Positions 47,281 to 55,885 of a stretch of DNA of 64,000 bases are shown here, piece after piece (positions within the stretch are counted from its first letter, which is position 1; each line of letters begins with the position of its first letter). The position numbers and the translations under genes were made by a program. Below the pieces are notes generated by a model. That model saw only the letters and a list, made by a program, of their open reading frames with translations, did no database searches and was not told where the DNA came from. The DNA comes from Fluoribacter dumoffii NY 23 (lineage in GTDB: Bacteria; Pseudomonadota; Gammaproteobacteria; Legionellales; Legionellaceae). The stretch lies in the NCBI RefSeq assembly GCF_000236165.1, contig NZ_CM001373.1, positions 722,304-786,303 on the forward strand, given 5' to 3'.

Positions 47281-47319
47281 GATTATTTCCGTATTATATT
47301 TACTAATACGGAAATAATC
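47281..47319 (-). terminator. Perfect 15-bp hairpin after the 47325 gene
   Basis: GATTATTTCCGTATT (47281-47295) and AATACGGAAATAATC (47305-47319) pair perfectly around a 9-base loop, 5 bases after the stop codon at 47325. The T tract is poor, so it may protect the mRNA 3' end rather than terminate. Confidence 0.6.
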
Positions 47320-47324
47320 TCACA

Positions 47325-48281
47325 TCAGGGGGTTACTAATTGGGAGAATTCTTCTTTTTCTTCTACGAGTTCCTCAATACCGCCGATGTTTAAGCATCTC
47401 ATATTTTTGAACAGCGTTAAGTCTGTTGATTTCGGAGTGGATAAGGAGAAATTGACCAGGGGTTGTTTTTTTTCACCAGTTAAAGAGATCTTAATGGCAT
47501 CATTTTCCAACTCAATTGTTGCGTGGGCTATATCTTCCAAATCTACTTTTTGAGCTTTTAAAATTTCGCCTAATGAGTGGTAGCTGCCCAAAGTAGGGAC
47601 TGCTGTCGTTAAGCTCTTTAAGGTTTCTTGTTTTATCATTTTATGCTGATACCCAAAACCAAACTTAATAAATGTTATCAGTTTATCAACTCCTATTTCC
47701 TTACGAAAAATATCGATGTCCTTAATAGAACAGGTATGGGGCTTACAGGCAAAATCAATGTAATACAGTTGATTTGTTCCTTCAATGAAAAAAAAGCAAT
47801 CTTTATAATTCTTGAGTTCTGTAGGGAGAGTAGAAGGGGCAAAATATAACATATAATCGGTTGTTTGCACCTCATAGGAAAGAATGTCTTGTTTTATCTT
47901 GTTCCCTTTTTCTTTGGTGACCGCCCAGGCTATTGAAACAAAAGGCAGAGAGATGAAGGTCATGGCCGCAGCAAAGAGGAGACGAGGAGTATTAAATAGA
48001 AAAGTGAGTATGCCTGCAGGAATTAACAAGGGCAATGACGCTCCCCTCAACGCGCTGAGAAGTGACGTAGTGAGGAGGAAGTGAATACCTAAAGTGAAAT
48101 AATCAAAAATTCCAAAATGAATTTTTTTGAAAGGTTCTTTTTCCCTATAGTTAGGAAATAAATGACCGGAAAATACGAGAAAGGTATCTGCTACTTTTCC
48201 CCAAAATGTGGTTCGGTATGTTCTGGCATGGGGATATTGTTTGGTTTCAATAAGATTTTTAAAAGGATTTAAAATATTCAT
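47325..48281 (-). CDS. Membrane-associated protein with E-block-like C-terminus, Dot/Icm effector candidate
   Basis: 318 aa from the preferred ATG at 48281 (MNILNPFKNLIE); a longer frame starts at 48368 without a ribosome site. An N-terminal region (YRTTFWGKVADTFLVFSG) leads to two or three hydrophobic segments (about 60-130), then a soluble C-terminal domain. The C-terminus IEELVEEKEEFSQLVTP is a Glu-rich block close to the end, the pattern described for many Dot/Icm substrates. No known domain. Effector status is inference. Confidence 0.75.
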   Translation of the reverse strand: MNILNPFKNLIETKQYPHARTYRTTFWGKVADTFLVFSGHLFPNYREKEPFKKIHFGIFDYFTLGIHFLLTTSLLSALRGASLPLLIPAGILTFLFNTPRLLFAAAMTFISLPFVSIAWAVTKEKGNKIKQDILSYEVQTTDYMLYFAPSTLPTELKNYKDCFFFIEGTNQLYYIDFACKPHTCSIKDIDIFRKEIGVDKLITFIKFGFGYQHKMIKQETLKSLTTAVPTLGSYHSLGEILKAQKVDLEDIAHATIELENDAIKISLTGEKKQPLVNFSLSTPKSTDLTLFKNMRCLNIGGIEELVEEKEEFSQLVTP

Positions 48282-48485
48282 AAGCTTCTTTACATAAGGT
48301 GATTGGAGTATATCCCTAGGAGAGTTCCATTTGTAATAACAATCATGAAGGCACCCGCATTCTATCATCGAGGCAAAGAAAAGGCAATTGGGTCATATTT
48401 AAAACAAGCTGGTCGTATTTAATGAATTAAAAAGAAAAGTGTGAATTTTTGCAGATGTTCCTAGTTTAGTGGGGTAAAGAATTTT

Positions 48486-48511
48486 AATCGCTCTTATATA
48501 AAAGAGCGATT
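48486..48511 (-). terminator. Hairpin after the DUF1328 gene
   Basis: AATCGCTCTT (48486-48495) pairs with AAGAGCGATT (48502-48511) downstream of the minus-strand DUF1328 stop. A moderate T/A run follows. Confidence 0.55.
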
Positions 48512-48528
48512 AATCAAATCACAGTCCC

Positions 48529-48702
48529 TTAAACTGGCGGAGGAGGGCCCCTTCGACCAAGAACAAGGAAAATAATAAATAAAACGATGAACAGAAAAAA
48601 AAGGATTTTTGCAATACCCACTGCTGCTCCTGCAATGCCTCCAAATCCAAGAGCTGCTGCGATAATAGCAATGATAAAGAAAAATAGAGCCCAACCCAAC
48701 AT
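48529..48702 (-). CDS. DUF1328 family small membrane protein
   Basis: 57-aa protein, [20 protein letters not shown] then two glycine-rich helices and the tail GRRGPPPPV. This is the YtjA/DUF1328 family of small, two-helix inner-membrane proteins often induced by stress. An excellent AGGAGGG site precedes the ATG at 48702. A longer open frame on the same strand (48519-48770) overlaps it in another phase and is rejected. Function of the family is not established. Confidence 0.9.
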   Translation of the reverse strand: MLGWALFFFIIAIIAAALGFGGIAGAAVGIAKILFFLFIVLFIIFLVLGRRGPPPPV

Positions 48703-48975
48703 ATTACCCTCCTTAGCAATAACTTCTGCAGACTCATGATGAGTGTTGAATTGAGTATAGACGTTGACAATTAAAAATTAAAATTCAAAGCAAGAAGTAG
48801 GTGAGGGAATTCGATGATTTCGGAGGATTGATTAAGGAAAACCTTTAAATTGCATAAGTAAAAAGCAAGCTATAATTGGAGCCATCATACTTAAATTTCT
48901 TATTTTTGAGTGATGAGCTTGAGAGTACTTTTTGTGTTTTACGGGTACTCAAAATTATCTGATAAGGAGAAAATT

Positions 48976-49314
48976 ATGAAAAGGATAGTAAAAGCTGCCA
49001 TTTTAAGCAGCAGTATGTTTTTGATGTTCAATCAGGTAATGGCTGCAGGGAGTGACGCTACCGCATCCCCATCTTCCACTACTTCCACTACTTCCTCTAC
49101 ATCTTCTTCTGCTCAACAAGCAGATATGAATGCAGGTATGTGGATATGTACAACCAACGCAAGCAGTGCGAGTTCTGGTTCACCCGAAGATCAAGCTGAT
49201 AAGACAATGGCTAATAATGCCGCCAACGGAACTTCAGCATTTGAGTTTGCCCTGAAAAATTGCCGTGACTGTACAAAGATTACTTGTGAACAGCAAACTA
49301 AATCTGCACAATAA
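48976..49314 (+). CDS. Small secreted Ser/Thr-rich protein, unknown
   Basis: 112 aa from the ATG at 48976, with AAGGAG upstream; an in-frame start at 48910 is rejected. Sec signal peptide (MKRIVKAAILSSSMFLMFNQVMA), then a low-complexity Ser/Thr linker (about 30-48), then a compact domain with four Cys (WICTTN, KNCRDCTKITCEQ). Family not recognised. A strong terminator follows. Confidence 0.75.
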   Translation: MKRIVKAAILSSSMFLMFNQVMAAGSDATASPSSTTSTTSSTSSSAQQADMNAGMWICTTNASSASSGSPEDQADKTMANNAANGTSAFEFALKNCRDCTKITCEQQTKSAQ

Positions 49315-49323
49315 GAGCATTTT

Positions 49324-49350
49324 AAATTCGGTGCCTTGCACCGAATTTTT
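49324..49350 (+). terminator. Terminator after the 48976 gene
   Basis: AAATTCGGTGC (49324-49334) pairs with GCACCGAATTT (49338-49348) around CTT, followed by a T run. Strong intrinsic terminator. Confidence 0.9.
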
Positions 49351-49626
49351 ATTCTTTTGGGGAGCTATCACAGCTACTGGGGTACTGTATCCCTTAAGTC
49401 GGACAAAACTCCTCATCCTAATTATATTCATGTTACTCTGACAGTGGGTCCCATCAATAAGATTACTCGTTTATTGCATCAAAGAAACTTGATGCGAGTT
49501 ACAGCATTAATTTTAGAAAGTTTAGGTGTAAGGAGGAAAAAAGAACTTTTTTGTTAGTCTTAAAACCACTATACTTTTTCTGTCTAAAGTTTTGATAAGT
49601 AAATTGATTATAGGAATTATTGGATA
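49351..49626. other. Intergenic region with one hairpin
   Basis: With the terminator this makes a 312-base gap without a supported gene. A short open frame here has no ribosome site or recognisable product. One inverted repeat stands out: GCATCAA (49476-49482) with TTGATGC (49489-49495), extended by ACTC/GAGT. It could be a small RNA or transcript end; nothing else is visible. Confidence 0.4.
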
Positions 49627-50328
49627 ATGAAAATTAAATCCAGTTGGAAAAATAATTATAAAAAATCGATTAAAAAAATAAAAAATCAAGAAACATTTGC
49701 TTATGGCACCCATATTGAAGATATACCTGCTCATCGGCTTCTAATATTGGATGAATATGCTTTTGACGTTGAAGAGTTGAATGCGTTACCTGAACAAAAC
49801 TTTTTTATTAATATGCATACTCAAAAAGAATTTAGCGAAGGTGCAAAAAAAAATTTGCTATCCCATGAATTATTGAAGGAGAAAGCAGCGATTCATTCTT
49901 CCAAAAAACAAGGTTTTCCTCAGACTTTGCTTAAAAGTATCTATTATTTGGGAATTGCTTTGCTTCAAAACTGCGATGAAAAGGAAAACAATGAAGCGCT
50001 TAGAAATTTTAGCCGGGAGTTAGCTAACGTATATCCTGACATAAAAAATGAATTTTTGAATTATACCGTTAAAATGAGTCGCTATAATTACCGTGTTAAA
50101 GCTGCAATAACTTCAAGCATGCAGGTTAGAAAATTACTCACAGAGTTATCTGAAGGTAAAATAGAGATGCATACTGGTGGAAACTGGTTAATCCAATTAG
50201 TACGCAGTCAAAAACCAGATATGGTCAATGAAGTCTATATTTTAAAATTAAAGCAAGAATTTTCTCAAACTGCCTCTTTAGACCCAATTCAAACCATTCC
50301 CAGAACTCCAGCTTTTTTTGTTAGTTAA
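49627..50328 (+). CDS. Hypothetical 233-aa protein
   Basis: Family not recognised. The N-terminus is strongly basic (MKIKSSWKNNYKKSIKKIKN); the rest is predicted helical and soluble, with no signal peptide or membrane span. The C-terminus is not acidic, so there is no E-block. The gene is convergent with and 9 bases from the TMEM175-like gene. Codon use is similar to neighbours. Confidence 0.65.
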   Translation: MKIKSSWKNNYKKSIKKIKNQETFAYGTHIEDIPAHRLLILDEYAFDVEELNALPEQNFFINMHTQKEFSEGAKKNLLSHELLKEKAAIHSSKKQGFPQTLLKSIYYLGIALLQNCDEKENNEALRNFSRELANVYPDIKNEFLNYTVKMSRYNYRVKAAITSSMQVRKLLTELSEGKIEMHTGGNWLIQLVRSQKPDMVNEVYILKLKQEFSQTASLDPIQTIPRTPAFFVS

Positions 50329-50337
50329 GCTATGGAG

Positions 50338-50910
50338 CTATGTTATTTTATTCTCAATTCGCTTGTCTGGAATGATCCAAACTATGGCCACAATGACATA
50401 AAGGATCTGGGCTACCCATACATAAACGTATGCTAGGGGAATGGCAAATGCATAAAGCAGGATAGAACTGGTTCCCTTAAAGTCATTTCCAATAGCTTGC
50501 GCCACCAATGATTCTTTACCTTCATGGGAAATGAGAGTATGTACGAGAATCGAATAGGAAATCGAAGCCATTAAAAGCACTATGCCATAAAATGAAGTAG
50601 GCGTGGCAGTAAAGTGATTTTCACCCATCCATCCTGTTGCAAAGGGAAAAAGGGAGATCCAGAATAAAAGGTTTAAATTTGCCCAAAGAACTTTGCCAGA
50701 AATACTTTTGGTGACCGTAAACAAATGGTGGTGATTATTCCAGTAAATACCAATATATATGAAACTGAGTACGTAACTTGAAAAAATTGGTATTAGCGGA
50801 CTGAGACTGGAGAACGTATTACCGTGTGGAATTTTAATCTCCAACACCATAATTGTAATAATAATAGCCAGTACACCATCACTAAATGCCTCTAATCGTG
50901 TTGTTTTCAT
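50338..50910 (-). CDS. TMEM175-family potassium channel-like protein (DUF1211)
   Basis: 190 aa with about six hydrophobic helices. It has the family signature RLEAFSDGVLAI in the first helix (FSDGVLAI at 9-16) and the WNNHHHLF loop between helices. Bacterial TMEM175 proteins form tetrameric K+-selective channels without the usual TVGYG filter. No partner genes. Confidence 0.88.
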   Translation of the reverse strand: MKTTRLEAFSDGVLAIIITIMVLEIKIPHGNTFSSLSPLIPIFSSYVLSFIYIGIYWNNHHHLFTVTKSISGKVLWANLNLLFWISLFPFATGWMGENHFTATPTSFYGIVLLMASISYSILVHTLISHEGKESLVAQAIGNDFKGTSSILLYAFAIPLAYVYVWVAQILYVIVAIVWIIPDKRIENKIT

Positions 50911-51199
50911 TTTTTTGTCTCAATTGAATCACTACTTCCTATTTCATTATCAAATTGTAGATCAAGAGCTTTAGCTAAGCGAACTTAGCGTAAATATCAA
51001 ATTAAAGCCGTAACTTGAGTAAGAACATAAGCTATTCATTTCATGGAAGTGTGAGGGATTTTTGCTCTTGAGTTCCCATTTTTATCCTATTTTTTTAAAC
51101 TCATTTTGTATTAGATCTATTGACGCTGACCGAAAAATATGCAAAATAAATATTTTATTTTCACTTATTCTAAAGATGTAGCGTCTAAGGTATTGTATT

Positions 51200-52723
51200 A
51201 TGAGTTCAACTTCTAACCATGCAAAAATTTCATTGTTTAGTGCAACAGCGCTTTCTGCTACTGCCATGGTTGGCTCAGGTTGGCTCTTTAGCGCCCAATT
51301 AAACGCTAAGATTGCAGGAAATTACGCTTTTCTTGCATGGATTTTAGCAGCATTACTGGTAATGGCTGTAGGCCTATGCCTTGCTCAAGTGGTCTCAATT
51401 TTCCCAGTCCGAGGAGCTACAGCACGTTCCAGTGCATTGTCACACAACAGCATTTTTGGAATGCCTTTTGCGTTTGCAAACTGGTTTGGATTGATGGTAA
51501 CTATTGGTACAGAGGCCCAGGCAACTACTCAATATTTAGCAGCTACAATCAAAAGCGATACCTTGATGATGGGAAATGTTCTCACTATTTATGGTAAATT
51601 GTTTGCATTGGGTATTTTGGTCATTTACTTATTCATTAATTACTTTGGCATCAAATTATTAACGAAGATCAATAACACCATTACGGTTGTAAAAATTCTC
51701 AGCCCCATTTTTACCATTATTATCTTCTTGATCATACATTTTGACACGAGCAACTTTAGTCTAGACACTAACACCCAATATGGAATTGGCTCAGCAATCA
51801 CCGCTATTATCTCGGCTGGATTAATCTATTCTTACAATGGATTCCAGTTGGCAGTTGCTTTCGCTAGCGAGATGGAAAATCCCAAACGGAATATTCCCTT
51901 ATCCATCATTCTGTCTATTGTTATCGTAATGTGTGTTTATATGCTGCTGCAACTATCATTTATGGGAGCTGTCCCCCATGATATGTTGACAGGAGGCTGG
52001 AGCAGCCTTAATTTTCAGTCTCCCTTGATTAATTTAGCGATGCTGATGGGAGTGCACTTTTTAGCGATGCTTTTGATTGCAGACAGTATAGTTAGTCCCT
52101 CAGGCACAGGATATTCATATTTAGGCGGTGCTTCCAGGATGTTTTATGCCATGGCCAAAGAAGGACAAATGCCCAGCCGCTCGATTACCAAATTACACCC
52201 TAAATACAATCTATGTCGCCGTTCATTACTCATTAATTTTGTCCTCACCGCAATTTTTCTCTGGAATTCTGATAGTTGGGCTTCACTCATGGTGATTGTT
52301 ACCGGTTATCATTTAATTGGCTATATGGCCGCTCCGATTAGCATGGGTGCAGTAAAACCCAAGACAAAGATATTTGGGCTTATTGTTTTTTGTATCCTTG
52401 GTGTGATGATGAGTACTTTGCCAGCTGATGATTTTCTCAAGATGAATCTGTCATTATTAATTTTAATGATCATTTATGGAGGGATACAACTTACACGACG
52501 GATGAAAGCAAGTACATTACTCGTGTTATCGACACCTTTTATGACTTACTTATGGTTAATTTATTTTTATCACAATATATATTATATCCTTGTGATATCC
52601 GCTTTGTTTTATTTATTAATTACCCATAAAGAATACGTGAGAATGTGTAAGGAAACACAATCAGTCTCCAGCGATGCCGGTATGATTACAAATGTGGCTG
52701 TTCGTCAAGGTCAACAAGCATAA
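51200..52723 (+). CDS. APC-superfamily amino-acid permease
   Basis: 507 aa, about 12 membrane helices. SATAMVGSGWLFSAQ near the N-terminus matches the APC helix-1 substrate loop (GSGI/WLF), and ASEMENPKRNIPLSI is the conserved helix 6-7 segment. AAGG precedes the ATG. It is probably an amino-acid or polyamine permease; the substrate cannot be assigned. Legionella feeds on amino acids and has many such genes. Confidence 0.88.
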   Translation: MSSTSNHAKISLFSATALSATAMVGSGWLFSAQLNAKIAGNYAFLAWILAALLVMAVGLCLAQVVSIFPVRGATARSSALSHNSIFGMPFAFANWFGLMVTIGTEAQATTQYLAATIKSDTLMMGNVLTIYGKLFALGILVIYLFINYFGIKLLTKINNTITVVKILSPIFTIIIFLIIHFDTSNFSLDTNTQYGIGSAITAIISAGLIYSYNGFQLAVAFASEMENPKRNIPLSIILSIVIVMCVYMLLQLSFMGAVPHDMLTGGWSSLNFQSPLINLAMLMGVHFLAMLLIADSIVSPSGTGYSYLGGASRMFYAMAKEGQMPSRSITKLHPKYNLCRRSLLINFVLTAIFLWNSDSWASLMVIVTGYHLIGYMAAPISMGAVKPKTKIFGLIVFCILGVMMSTLPADDFLKMNLSLLILMIIYGGIQLTRRMKASTLLVLSTPFMTYLWLIYFYHNIYYILVISALFYLLITHKEYVRMCKETQSVSSDAGMITNVAVRQGQQA

Positions 52724-52761
52724 GCCTTATCTTGTCTTTTACGAAACCTGGTTTACTTTAT

Positions 52762-52790
52762 TTAATTATCAACGCCTTGAGCTCTTGCAA
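52762..52790. repeat. Short dispersed repeat, copy 2
   Basis: Matches 2114-2141 closely (core AACGCCTTGA then TCTTGCAA). Here it forms the left arm of a hairpin, which copy 1 does not. Confidence 0.45.
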
Positions 52791-52805
52791 AAAAAGCTCA
52801 AGGCG
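52773..52805 (+). terminator. Hairpin after the amino-acid permease gene
   Basis: CGCCTTGAGC (52773-52782) pairs perfectly with GCTCAAGGCG (52796-52805) around a 13-base loop. No T tract follows, so termination may depend on Rho. Confidence 0.55.
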
Positions 52806-53099
52806 GTACTTTACTCATGGCTAATTTACCGCTAAAGATTTCAGCCACCGCACGCTCCGCTCAAGGCCTCTGTATACGGAAAATCAATTATTTCGATTTA
52901 AGCAATTGATAACAGAATAGTATTTATGAGTTTGCCGAAGTATAGGGAACTCCAAAAAAATATATTCCAGTCGTTAATTAAAACAAAGACATGAGACATC
53001 AGTTTATTCTTAATAAAACCTTAAGCTTTTGTGTATAAAATATGAACTCAATAATCAATGATTAGACATTATGCGTGATAACGCCATTAAGGATGCAAT

Positions 53100-53456
53100 G
53101 TGAAAAAACTCATGACCTTTTCTCTTTTTATTATTATCGGATTTTACTGCTCGCAATCGAATGCGCAAAAAACAATTAAGCTTAGCCCTAATGAAACGAA
53201 ACTTCTTTCAAATAATACACTCTGGACACTTAATGCTACATGTGTTGTGCAAAGTAGCCATCAAACAGATAACAAAATCAAAATTAATGTGATTAAAAAT
53301 AGTGGTGTTGTTAATGGTAAAAAACTTTCCGTGGGCCAGGGAACTCTGATTCATATTAAAAATAACAGCAGTGTTGCAGTAAGTGCAGAAGTAGGTACCC
53401 AAATCAACCTCATCAATTTGGGTTCAGAAGAATTACTAGCTGTTTGTTCTACCTAG
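53100..53456 (+). CDS. Small secreted protein, unknown
   Basis: 118 aa from a GTG at 53100 with AAGGA 7-8 bases upstream. Signal peptide MKKLMTFSLFIIIGFYCSQS then NAQ; mature part of beta character with two cysteines (NATCVVQ and AVCST at the extreme C-terminus). Family not recognised. Confidence 0.7.
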   Translation: MKKLMTFSLFIIIGFYCSQSNAQKTIKLSPNETKLLSNNTLWTLNATCVVQSSHQTDNKIKINVIKNSGVVNGKKLSVGQGTLIHIKNNSSVAVSAEVGTQINLINLGSEELLAVCST

Positions 53457-53692
53457 GTAATTCATTTGAATGAACAAATGACTCAAAAAGTGCTAAAAGC
53501 ATTTTAACATTAGTACACTAAAACCAGCTCACTCAATTTTTAATTGCCCGATGTTTAATCAAATATTAAAAACAAATCGAAACATATTTAAGGAAAGAGG
53601 ATTTCTGCTTCGGGCGTAACTATTTATTAATGATTTATTTTGACCTGTCGTTCTCATTGATTTCTTGATGATCTTTATGCTAAGGTTATCAA

Positions 53693-53998
53693 ATGCACAA
53701 ATATCGTTCGCTAATCCTTTTGTTTCTTATGAGTGCCTTGTTTCTTGCGCCACTCAAATTACCATCTTGCCCAAAACAAAATGTTACTATTCCGGCTGCT
53801 GTTTCTGTTGCACTAACCCCTTGCTCCGTGCAGCAAGTTATGAATAACAGCTGTTTTTCTGCCTCTTACTGGATTCAGGATGAATTTCATCTGGGTTCAT
53901 TATGGAGTGTACGAAGCCTCATTGGCATATTAGCTTTTTTGCTTATTTACTCTAAATATAACTCCCCAATGGACGAAATTTATCGTCCCCCCATTTGA
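53693..53998 (+). CDS. Small membrane/secreted protein upstream of dsbD
   Basis: 101 aa with an N-terminal hydrophobic signal (RSLILLFLMSALFLAPL), three cysteines (PSC, TPC, NSC) in the putative periplasmic part and a second hydrophobic segment (about 72-86). TAAGG precedes the ATG. It lies 44 bases before the dsbD-like gene on the same strand and may be co-transcribed. Family not recognised; a link to thiol chemistry is inference. Confidence 0.6.
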   Translation: MHKYRSLILLFLMSALFLAPLKLPSCPKQNVTIPAAVSVALTPCSVQQVMNNSCFSASYWIQDEFHLGSLWSVRSLIGILAFLLIYSKYNSPMDEIYRPPI

Positions 53999-54042
53999 TT
54001 CCAGCGTTTATTAAAATTCAAATTATTTATTAAGGAATCAAA

Positions 54043-55353
54043 ATGAAAAAACTTATATTGTCATTATTGATGACATTGTTCTCGTTTTCTGTTTTTGCAG
54101 AAGGCATTGGTAGTGCAAATCCTGCGGATGCCATGTTGTTTATTCAAAATCATAGTCCTCTTTTTTATTTAACGGCATTTTTTGGACTGGGTGTGCTGTT
54201 GGCATTTACACCCTGTGTTTTACCTATGGTTCCTATTCTCTCAAGTATTATTACAGGCCAGGGTGCAAGTAATGGGCGGCAGGCTTTTAAATTATCATTA
54301 GGGTATGTGATGGGAATGGCGATTACTTATGCTATTGCCGGAATGCTTGCAGCCTGGTTTGGATCAACCGTTCAGACCCTAATGCAGCAGCCGATGATTA
54401 TCGGGGGCTTTGCTATTTTATTTACTCTGATGGGATTATGGTTGTTAGGGATTTTCGAATTGAGACTTCCAATGTTTGCTCGGTTTACCCTGGGCAGATC
54501 ACGCCAACATGGTATTATCTCAGCTACTTTGATGGGATCTTTATCTACATTAGTGGTCTCTCCTTGTGTAACCGCCCCCTTAATTGGCATTTTAACCTAC
54601 ATAGCTCAGAGCAATCATGTAGCTCAAGGTGGTTTATTGCTCTTTGTTTTAGCATTAGGTATGGGGATGCCTTTATTATTTGTAGGAGCTGGATATGGCC
54701 GTTTCTTGCCTCACTCTGGGCCGTGGATGATTCGTATCAAACAATTATTTGCAGTAATGATGTTTGCTATGGCTGTCTGGATCCTGAGTCGGGTGCTATC
54801 CCGGGTTTGGGTCGATGTCCTTTGGGTTGCTGTCTTGCTGGTCAATGCCTGGGTTTTTGGGGCTTTCCGTAAAGAGCATCATTGGATAGGCCAACTGCTG
54901 CAAGGCTTGGCTTTATTATCCATGATGGGAGCCGGTGCCTTGGCTTACCAAGCATTTACTCCTGCTCCTGCAGCGCAAGCCGTAATCCGCACTCCCTTCG
55001 TTAAGGTTCATACGCTTGAGGAGGTAAATTTAAAATTGGCTGAAGCCAGAGCAAAAAAACAACGCGTTTTTATTGAGTTTTTTGCTGGCTGGTGCAGTGA
55101 TTGCCAAGCGATGGATAAGCATGTCTTTAACCAACCGGAAGTCATCAATGCCATGCGGCGCTCATTAAATCTTCGTGTGGATATAAGCGAACGAACAGGC
55201 GCAGTAGCCAGAATTCGCCAGGCGTTTCATGTTTATGGTATACCTACTATGATTTTTTATGATAAACAAGGAAATGCCATGACTCATTTAAGTACCGTGG
55301 GACAGATATCCAAGGAAAAAACTTTAGAGTTGTTCACACAATTTCAAAAGTAA
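54043..55353 (+). CDS. Thiol:disulfide interchange protein DsbD, short form
   Basis: Transfers electrons from cytoplasmic thioredoxin to the periplasm. A signal peptide (SVFAEG cleavage) is followed by the CcdA-like membrane core with about eight helices and its redox cysteines Cys58 (FTPCVLPM) and Cys175 (VVSPCVTAP). A C-terminal thioredoxin domain has the active site C351-S-D-C354. At 436 aa it lacks the N-terminal DsbD-alpha domain of E. coli DsbD (about 565 aa). L. pneumophila has more than one DsbD; this is of the shorter type. AAGGAA precedes the ATG. Confidence 0.92.
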   Translation: MKKLILSLLMTLFSFSVFAEGIGSANPADAMLFIQNHSPLFYLTAFFGLGVLLAFTPCVLPMVPILSSIITGQGASNGRQAFKLSLGYVMGMAITYAIAGMLAAWFGSTVQTLMQQPMIIGGFAILFTLMGLWLLGIFELRLPMFARFTLGRSRQHGIISATLMGSLSTLVVSPCVTAPLIGILTYIAQSNHVAQGGLLLFVLALGMGMPLLFVGAGYGRFLPHSGPWMIRIKQLFAVMMFAMAVWILSRVLSRVWVDVLWVAVLLVNAWVFGAFRKEHHWIGQLLQGLALLSMMGAGALAYQAFTPAPAAQAVIRTPFVKVHTLEEVNLKLAEARAKKQRVFIEFFAGWCSDCQAMDKHVFNQPEVINAMRRSLNLRVDISERTGAVARIRQAFHVYGIPTMIFYDKQGNAMTHLSTVGQISKEKTLELFTQFQK

Positions 55354-55484
55354 AAGCGAAGGCAGCTAATAAACCTGAAAAGTAGTGTAGGTTTGGACTC
55401 TTAAAATATTATTTAAGTTTTCGTCTCTGAATCAATGGGATTTAGCTTATTAAAATCCCATTGATTAATTAAAATAAAACTGAT

Positions 55485-55700
55485 TTATCGATTCATTTGG
55501 AATAGACTTTTTCCAGTTACTGGCTGAGTATAGACTCCGCTAGTGTATTCTTGCCAGTTATCAGCGGGTTTGATAGGACATTTTTTTGAAACCATATGCC
55601 ATCCTGGCTGATGCTTGTAGCATGAAGCCTGGGTTGTTCCTACAACTGCAATCATACCGATAGCAATCATCAATCCTGCTACTGATGAATTAATCTTCAT
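55485..55700 (-). CDS. Small secreted protein, unknown
   Basis: 71 aa with a signal peptide (GLMIAIGMIAVVGTTQA) and a short mature part with two cysteines (SCYKHQPGWH, KKCPIKP). AAAAGGAG lies ahead of the ATG, supporting a real gene. Family not recognised. Confidence 0.7.
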   Translation of the reverse strand: MKINSSVAGLMIAIGMIAVVGTTQASCYKHQPGWHMVSKKCPIKPADNWQEYTSGVYTQPVTGKSLFQMNR

Positions 55701-55885
55701 TTAAAACTCCTTTTCGTTACTCAGATGAAAATACATCAATATGATTATATATTGCTCAATCAAGAGATGCAAATCATCCTGTTTTTCTTATTGGATAAAT
55801 GAGGTTTTAGTGATTTGCACACGACAGTGTAGTGAATTGGGATAATGGCGCATAAAAGCGCCATTCAGGCTTGTATTGAACAGCA

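Larger units (their letters stand above)
52724..53099. other. Intergenic region with repeat and hairpin
   Basis: 376 bases without a gene. It holds repeat copy 2 (52762-52790) and the overlapping 10-bp hairpin (52773-52805). The remaining AT-rich part probably contains the promoter of the 53100 gene; I see no consensus element. Confidence 0.5.

Noticed and set aside
48519..48770. 83-codon minus-strand frame
   Set aside because: It covers the true DUF1328 gene in another phase; the shorter frame has the perfect ribosome site and a known family.
49336..49557. 73-codon plus-strand frame
   Set aside because: Starts inside a terminator, no ribosome site, no recognised product.
53665..53847. 60-codon frame overlapping the 53693 gene
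   Set aside because: Out of phase; the 53693 frame has the signal peptide and ribosome site.
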